Below, piece by piece: positions 59,483 through 64,000 of a DNA stretch of 64,000 nucleotides. This stretch comes from Streptomyces sp. NRRL WC-3605 (lineage in GTDB: Bacteria; Actinomycetota; Actinomycetes; Streptomycetales; Streptomycetaceae), in contig NZ_LLZN01000051.1 of the NCBI RefSeq assembly GCF_001509795.1, forward strand, positions 1-64,000, given 5' to 3'. The position numbers and the translations under genes were made by a program. The notes beneath the pieces were generated by a model, which had not been told where the DNA came from, searched no databases, and saw only the letters and a list, made by a program, of their open reading frames with translations. Every line of letters begins with the position of its first letter. The stretch's first letter is position 1.

Positions 59483-61651
59483 GGGCACCTCCGCCAGGGC
59501 CTGGGCCGAACGCCGCGTGTCCGGGTGGTTCTCGCCCAGCACCCGGCGTCGCCGCTCCCACGTGTCCTGGTGGAGTTCCCGGGCGCGGGCGTACTCCTCG
59601 AGGGCGGACAGGTCGTCGGCGAGGCTGTACGCCGAGCGGAGTGTGTCGGGGTGGTCGTCGCCGTGGAGCTGCCGACGCCGGTTCCAGACCTCCTCGTTCA
59701 GCGTCCGGGCCTGGGCGTAGTCACCCATCCGGTGCAGGGTGATGGCCAGGTAGTGCCTCGAGCGCAGGGTGTCCGGGTGATCCGCGCCCAGTCGCTCGCG
59801 TCGCTGCCCCAGCACCCACAGCTCCAGCTCCCTCGCCCGTTCCAGCTCGCCCAGGTCGCAGAGATCCGATGCCAGGTGGTGCGCTGAGTGCAGCGTGTCG
59901 GGGTGGGTCTCGCCGAGGACCCGGCGCCGCCGCTGCCATACGTCCTCGTTGATGTCGCGGGCCTTCTCCCGCTCGCCGAGTTCGTACAGGTCGGAGCCCA
60001 GGTAGTGCGCCGACTGCAGGGTGTCCGGGTGGTCCTCGCCGAGCAGGCGGCGGTGGTGGCGCCACCCTTCCTCGTCCAGGGCGCGCGCCCCGGCGAAGTC
60101 GCCCAGGTCGCACAGGTCGGCCGCCAGCTGGTGCGCCGACCGGATGGTGTCGGGATGGTCCATCCCGAGGACCGAGCACCGCCGGTGCCAGACGTCCTGG
60201 TCGACCTCCCTCGCCTGTGCGTACTCACCCAGCTCGAAGAGGTTGGACGCGAGGTTGTAGCCGGAATGGAGCGTGTCGGGATGGTCGGGGCCCAGGCGGT
60301 CCGTCCAGGACTCCCGGGTGATCCGGCAGATGTCGACCGCGGACCGGGACTGGCCGGAGAAGTACAGATAGCGCTGGACCTTCAGGACCAGGGCGCGGAA
60401 ACCCTCCGCGTCCAGCTGGGGCCCGGGCAGGGACGCGGCGGACGACAGGAGCTCACGGACGTGCGGGACGATCATCCCGTACTCGGGCCAGGTCTCGGGG
60501 GTGTCCGGGTCGCCCAGCGTGATCGTGGCGAGCAGTTCCTCGGCGGCGTGGTGGGTCACCTCGTGCTCTTCGCGCGGGAGCCTCGCCCGGAGCAGGGCGT
60601 GCACGAGGCGGTGCATCTGCAGGGCGTTGTCGGCGTGCCGGGCCAGACCGAGGGTGACGATCTTGCGGACGGCGAGAGCGGCCGTCGCCGTGTCACCGAG
60701 CTGGACGCCGAACCGGGGTGCCGCGACGGCGGGGTCGGAGCCCAGCGGGATCGGCTCCGGCGCGAGGAACGCGAGCCGGTCGAGCAGGGTGGCGGCCGTC
60801 GGGCCGGCCGTCGCCATCAGCCGGTCTCGGCTGGTGGCCACCACCGACACCAGTCCGGGGTGCGCCGAGACGGTCCGGTCGTCCAGGCCGCTCGCCGTCG
60901 GCTGTGACTCCAGGAGCCTGAGGTAGTCGGACGTCTCCAGGCGGGTCTCGTCGAGGAAGCATCCGACCTGCTCCACCGAGAGGGGAAGGTCGCCCACCGC
61001 GGCGGCCACACGGTCGGCGTCCTCGGGGGACAGCGTGGGGCACCGGCGGGACAGCAGGCTGATCGACTCGTCGCGTTCGAACTCGGGGACGTCGATGCGT
61101 GTACCGATACGTCCGATACGGGGGTCGCGGCCGGTGATGAGCAGCTTTCCTCCGCTGGGAGGGAGGAGGTCGTTCATGGCGCCGAGATCGTCGAGGTTGT
61201 CGTACACCAGTAACCAGTCGCTCCTGGCGGACAGTTCCACCCAGAGTGCCCGTATGAGGAGCGACGGCTGGCCGGCGGTGAGTCCCAACTGCGAGGCCAG
61301 GGCGGTGAGGCTGGCCATGACGGCCGCCAGCTGGTCGGCCCCCACCCACCAGACCAGCCCGTAGTCATGGGCGTGGCGATGGGCGTACTCGAGAGCCAGT
61401 TGGGTCTTGCCGATCCCGCCCATGCCGATGAGGGAGACCACGCCGGGGTCGTCGCTGTGACCGTCCTCCTCGGAGCCCTGCATGCTGGCGGCGACGCGCT
61501 CCAGGAGGGCGGCCCGCCCGGTGAAGGCCTGGTTGCGTGACGGCAGGGCGCGGATCGGCCGCAGGCGGGTGGCCGGTTCGTGCGCATGCGGTGATACGAG
61601 GTGGAGGTGGTCGATGCGTTCGGCGACGACTCCACCGCCGATCGCTGCCAT
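59471..61651 (-). CDS. NB-ARC ATPase with C-terminal TPR array (NLR-like)
   Basis: The 726-residue protein has a short N-terminal segment with GGGVVAERIDHLHLVSP (about 5-21), an NB-ARC STAND ATPase (P-loop LIGMGGIGKTQLALE, Walker B WLLVYDNLDD, GKLLITGRD), a winged helix with an MHD-like HRLVHALLR and, from about 453 to the end, seven kinesin-light-chain-type TPR units with LGxDHPDTLxS. STAND proteins oligomerise on ligand sensing. The 3' end overlaps the PLP gene by 12 bases (convergent). Two genes upstream on the same strand look functionally linked. Confidence 0.9.
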   Translation of the reverse strand: MAAIGGGVVAERIDHLHLVSPHAHEPATRLRPIRALPSRNQAFTGRAALLERVAASMQGSEEDGHSDDPGVVSLIGMGGIGKTQLALEYAHRHAHDYGLVWWVGADQLAAVMASLTALASQLGLTAGQPSLLIRALWVELSARSDWLLVYDNLDDLGAMNDLLPPSGGKLLITGRDPRIGRIGTRIDVPEFERDESISLLSRRCPTLSPEDADRVAAAVGDLPLSVEQVGCFLDETRLETSDYLRLLESQPTASGLDDRTVSAHPGLVSVVATSRDRLMATAGPTAATLLDRLAFLAPEPIPLGSDPAVAAPRFGVQLGDTATAALAVRKIVTLGLARHADNALQMHRLVHALLRARLPREEHEVTHHAAEELLATITLGDPDTPETWPEYGMIVPHVRELLSSAASLPGPQLDAEGFRALVLKVQRYLYFSGQSRSAVDICRITRESWTDRLGPDHPDTLHSGYNLASNLFELGEYAQAREVDQDVWHRRCSVLGMDHPDTIRSAHQLAADLCDLGDFAGARALDEEGWRHHRRLLGEDHPDTLQSAHYLGSDLYELGEREKARDINEDVWQRRRRVLGETHPDTLHSAHHLASDLCDLGELERARELELWVLGQRRERLGADHPDTLRSRHYLAITLHRMGDYAQARTLNEEVWNRRRQLHGDDHPDTLRSAYSLADDLSALEEYARARELHQDTWERRRRVLGENHPDTRRSAQALAEVPSAP
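59474..60295 (-). repeat. 126-bp coding tandem repeat array
   Basis: Six 42-codon units plus a 22-codon tail encode the TPR region of the NB-ARC protein. DNA identity between units is visible throughout (GGACCACCCCGACAC blocks on the coding strand). Confidence 0.85.
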
Positions 61652-61695
61652 CCCGGCCGCGACCGGTGGCTGGGCAGGCGTCTCTCCGGGACCGC

Positions 61696-62154
61696 TTAGC
61701 CCTCGTGCGGCCCCGGGGTGGAAGGGTGGGCGCCGGTGGTCACTCCTCCCGAGACGTTGCCGCCGACGACGACGCCGCCCGTCTCGACGCGGAGGTCATG
61801 CGCCACGCTGATGCCGCTGTGGGGCGCGAGCCCTGCCTCGTGACGCTGCAGACGGTCGACGGACGCGGCCAGTTCGTCGGCGAAGCCGGAGTCGTCCTCC
61901 GCCCTGTCGGCGATCGCGTCCGTGGCCCGCCGTATCGTGCGCTCGGTCACCTCGCCGTCACCGGCCTGCTCCAGGAGCCGGGTGAGGGCGGGGTCTTCGC
62001 CGATGGCTCCAGCGACCAGTTCATGCAGGGCGTCCATGTTCTGGTCGAGGACGAGATCGGCTGGGACATCGCCACCGGCACCGATTCTGCGGGCCCGGCG
62101 CACGAGGTATCCGACCGCGGCTCCCGCCATGAGGTCCACTCCGGGTGTCGGCAC
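61696..62154 (-). CDS. Small helical protein with Gly/Val-rich tail, possible NLR-linked effector
   Basis: The 152-residue protein starts at GTG 62154 with GGGGGAGGAAGC upstream. It has a hydrophobic helix (LMAGAAVGYLVRR, about 7-20), an acidic helical middle (ADLVLDQNMDALHELVAGAI onwards), and a tail with SGISVAHDLRVETGGVVVGG, then NVSGGVTTG. Helical N-terminal domain plus short beta-prone C-terminal motif is the layout described for Bell-domain effectors that pair with NLR receptors through matching amyloid motifs. Its stop is 44 bases before the NB-ARC start, whose N-terminus also contains GGGVV. The assignment is by architecture only. Confidence 0.65.
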   Translation of the reverse strand: MPTPGVDLMAGAAVGYLVRRARRIGAGGDVPADLVLDQNMDALHELVAGAIGEDPALTRLLEQAGDGEVTERTIRRATDAIADRAEDDSGFADELAASVDRLQRHEAGLAPHSGISVAHDLRVETGGVVVGGNVSGGVTTGAHPSTPGPHEG

Positions 62155-62311
62155 GCTTCCTCCCCCATTGTCGGCTGAGACCATTTAACACCTTGACGGC
62201 ATGATTGCTGACGATTGCTTCCCGACAACGTCCGTCGCCCTGAGGTGTGTTGAGCGACGTTGAGCAGAGGCGCAGGAAGAGGCGTGTCGGCCATGCGGCC
62301 CGATCAAACGG

Positions 62312-64000
62312 TCACGGCATGTCCGGAGGAGCAGGGACCGCCCGGTCGATGGCGTTGAGAAGGGTGACGCTGAGCCGGGTGTCGGGGTGGTCCTCACCGA
62401 GGACGCGCCGTCGGCGTTCGGCCGTGTCGCGGGCGATCTGGAGGGCTTCGTCGATCCGGCCCAGCCCCGCAAGGCTGGCCGCCAGGTTGGACGCGGTGTC
62501 CAGAGTCTCGGGATGGTCGTCCCCCAGGACCTGCCGACGGCGGAGCAGAGTGTCCTCGGCCAGGGCGCAGGCCTCGGCCAGACGTCCCAGTTCCGACAGG
62601 TCCGTGGCCATGTTGGAGGCGGTGAAGAGCGTGTCGCGGTGGTCCTCGCCGAGGACCCGGCGCTGCCGGCTCACGGTGTCCTGGGCGAGGGCGAGGCCCT
62701 CCTCCAGGCGTCCCAGTCCGGCGAGGCAGGCCGCCACGGTGGATGCGACGGCCAGTGTCTCGCCATGCTCGTCGCCCACGACCCGGCGGTAACGGATCAG
62801 GGTGTCCCGGGCCAGTTCCAGGGCCTCTTCGGTCTGTCCGAGATCCATCAGGTCGGCGGCCACGTTCGCCGCCGTCCGCAGCACCGCGGGGTGGTCCTCG
62901 CCGAGTTCCTGCCGTTGCCGGCCCAGGAGGCCGCGGTTCAGGGCGAGGGCGCGGTCGTGGTCGGCGACGGCAGCGGCGGCGCGGGCGAGGCAGGCGGTGG
63001 CCCGGCGGGTGGCGGCGTGATCGGCTCCCAACTCGGCGGTCCAGGCGCGGTGCAGGCCCTCGAGCCGGGGGAGTACGGCTGCAGCGCTGCCGCGGTCGAC
63101 CAGGTACTGGCAGGCCTCGCAGGCCGCCAGGCGTGCGGCGTCCGTGACCAGATCGCCGGATGCGATCACGAGCAGATGCGGGAGCAGATCGGGCCGACCG
63201 GGCCAGGCGGCCGGGTCCTGGGCATCGCCAGGGAACGCGGCGGTGAGCAGCAGGCTGGCGTGACGAGCCGCGACGGCACGCTCAGGGCCGGTGAGCTGGT
63301 CCGCGATGACGGCCTGGGTGAGCCGGTGCAGGTGAAGGGCTCCGCCTTCCACTCGCGCCAGCCCGTGTCGCTGAAGCGCCGTCAGTACGCGGCTCCTCGT
63401 GGCCGGGTCGACCACGACTCGGCCGACAGTCGACGCACCGGCCGCCTCGCGGCCTCGCAGGACCGGCAGGGTGAACGGCTCCGGGGCCAGGAGCGCGCAG
63501 GCCTGGAGCACTTCGGTGGCCTGGGGGTCCTGCGCCCGCAGCCGCCGCATGCTGAGCCGTATCTGCGCGGCCAGCGTCGAGGGGCAGCCGAGCGGTTTGC
63601 CGGCGTCGGTCACCTCGCCCGCTCGGCCGGCGAGTTGCTCCAGGTAATCCGGCACGCTGGTCGTGGTCAGGACCTCGGCCGCCTGCACCAGGGCGAGAGG
63701 CCAGTCGTCCAGCGCCGCCGCGAGCCGGTCCGCTTCCGTCGTCGCCAACCAAGGTGTGCGGCCGAGCAGCAAGGCGATCGAATCCCTGCGCGCCAGCGCG
63801 CCGACGGCCATGGGGATGGCGCGCTCGTGCCAACGCGGGTCGCGTGAGGTGATCAGGACGTGTCCCGCGCCGGACGGCAGATGGGCGGTCACCGTTTCGG
63901 GGTCCTCGGCGTTGTCGAACACGATCAGCCAGCGCGTCCGCGACCGCAGCTCCGCGGCCAGCGCGGCTACGGCCTCCCGGGGGGACCTGGTCCGGTCGGC
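62312..64000 (-). CDS. Second NB-ARC/TPR protein (5' end beyond the window)
   Basis: The last 562 residues are visible and the gene continues off the right edge. Walker B WLIVFDNAEDP, GHVLITSRDP and the winged helix HRLTQAVIADQL mark the NB-ARC region. Six TPR units of 42 residues (LGEDHPxTLxxAxN type) occupy 62315-63031. The TPR units are more diverged than those of the neighbouring NB-ARC protein. It lies upstream in the same direction as the effector-like gene. Confidence 0.85.
   Translation of the reverse strand, partial: ADRTRSPREAVAALAAELRSRTRWLIVFDNAEDPETVTAHLPSGAGHVLITSRDPRWHERAIPMAVGALARRDSIALLLGRTPWLATTEADRLAAALDDWPLALVQAAEVLTTTSVPDYLEQLAGRAGEVTDAGKPLGCPSTLAAQIRLSMRRLRAQDPQATEVLQACALLAPEPFTLPVLRGREAAGASTVGRVVVDPATRSRVLTALQRHGLARVEGGALHLHRLTQAVIADQLTGPERAVAARHASLLLTAAFPGDAQDPAAWPGRPDLLPHLLVIASGDLVTDAARLAACEACQYLVDRGSAAAVLPRLEGLHRAWTAELGADHAATRRATACLARAAAAVADHDRALALNRGLLGRQRQELGEDHPAVLRTAANVAADLMDLGQTEEALELARDTLIRYRRVVGDEHGETLAVASTVAACLAGLGRLEEGLALAQDTVSRQRRVLGEDHRDTLFTASNMATDLSELGRLAEACALAEDTLLRRRQVLGDDHPETLDTASNLAASLAGLGRIDEALQIARDTAERRRRVLGEDHPDTRLSVTLLNAIDRAVPAPPDMP

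Noticed and set aside
59474..60295. Regular repeats resembling a CRISPR array
   Set aside because: The 126-bp units are entirely coding, form TPR motifs, lack unique spacers and have no cas genes nearby.

Overview
The window is high-GC actinobacterial chromosome, almost certainly Streptomyces. Codons end mostly in G or C, GTG and TTG starts are common, and many proteins are secreted. The families are typical of the genus: Methyltransf_19 (DUF574), an IF-1 paralogue outside the ribosomal operon, peptidase S37, DUF3224, CGNR regulators, M4 protease with a P-domain, GH81 with a CBM56-like module, I36 inhibitors and NB-ARC/TPR proteins. Small divergently arranged catabolic, resistance and secretion units with private regulators, plus several broken genes, suggest a chromosome arm rather than the core. 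No rRNA, tRNA, CRISPR array, insertion sequence or prophage was recognised.

Layout. 1-16.5 kb: exported proteins (sugar dehydrogenase running off the left edge, SGNH hydrolase, M4 protease, M1 peptidase, GH81 glucanase) around a GNAT/IF-1 pair that follows a possible leader peptide. 16.8-19.4 kb: a toxin-antitoxin module with a palindromic operator, small DinB and VOC proteins and a broken GNAT gene. 19.4-29.6 kb: LysR/dehydrogenase pair, acetoacetate-decarboxylase-like plus pyruvate-oxidase-like operon, PLP decarboxylase, PadR/acyl-CoA dehydrogenase unit, BAAT-type thioesterase. 29.6-38.7 kb: WYL regulator with a repeat-rich intergenic region and hydrolase, glycerophosphodiesterase, CBS-BON protein, S37 peptidase, PhzF protein, FAD monooxygenase. 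38.9-43 kb: desaturase and a TetR-controlled DUF1772/MFS region. 43-56.7 kb: many small single-gene units, tandem I36 inhibitors, repair and HAD enzymes, and a CGNR regulator facing a metallophosphoesterase across a perfect inverted repeat.

The right end is the most unusual. A 381-residue PLP enzyme (58337-59482) resembles the oxygen-using arginine oxidases/hydroxylases MppP and RohP. It is followed, convergently, by an NB-ARC/TPR protein (59471-61651), a small helical protein with a Gly/Val-rich C-terminal tail (61696-62154) and a second NB-ARC/TPR gene cut by the right edge. The small protein and its NB-ARC neighbour look like an effector/receptor pair of the bacterial NLR amyloid-signalling kind. 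That reading rests on architecture and needs testing.

Recurring themes: operators that are clear palindromes beside their likely regulators (TA module, PadR, TetR, CGNR, WYL) or without an adjacent one (FAD monooxygenase, GH81); four tandem duplications that include or abut a stop codon; and at least five decayed genes, two interrupted by a single in-frame TGA.
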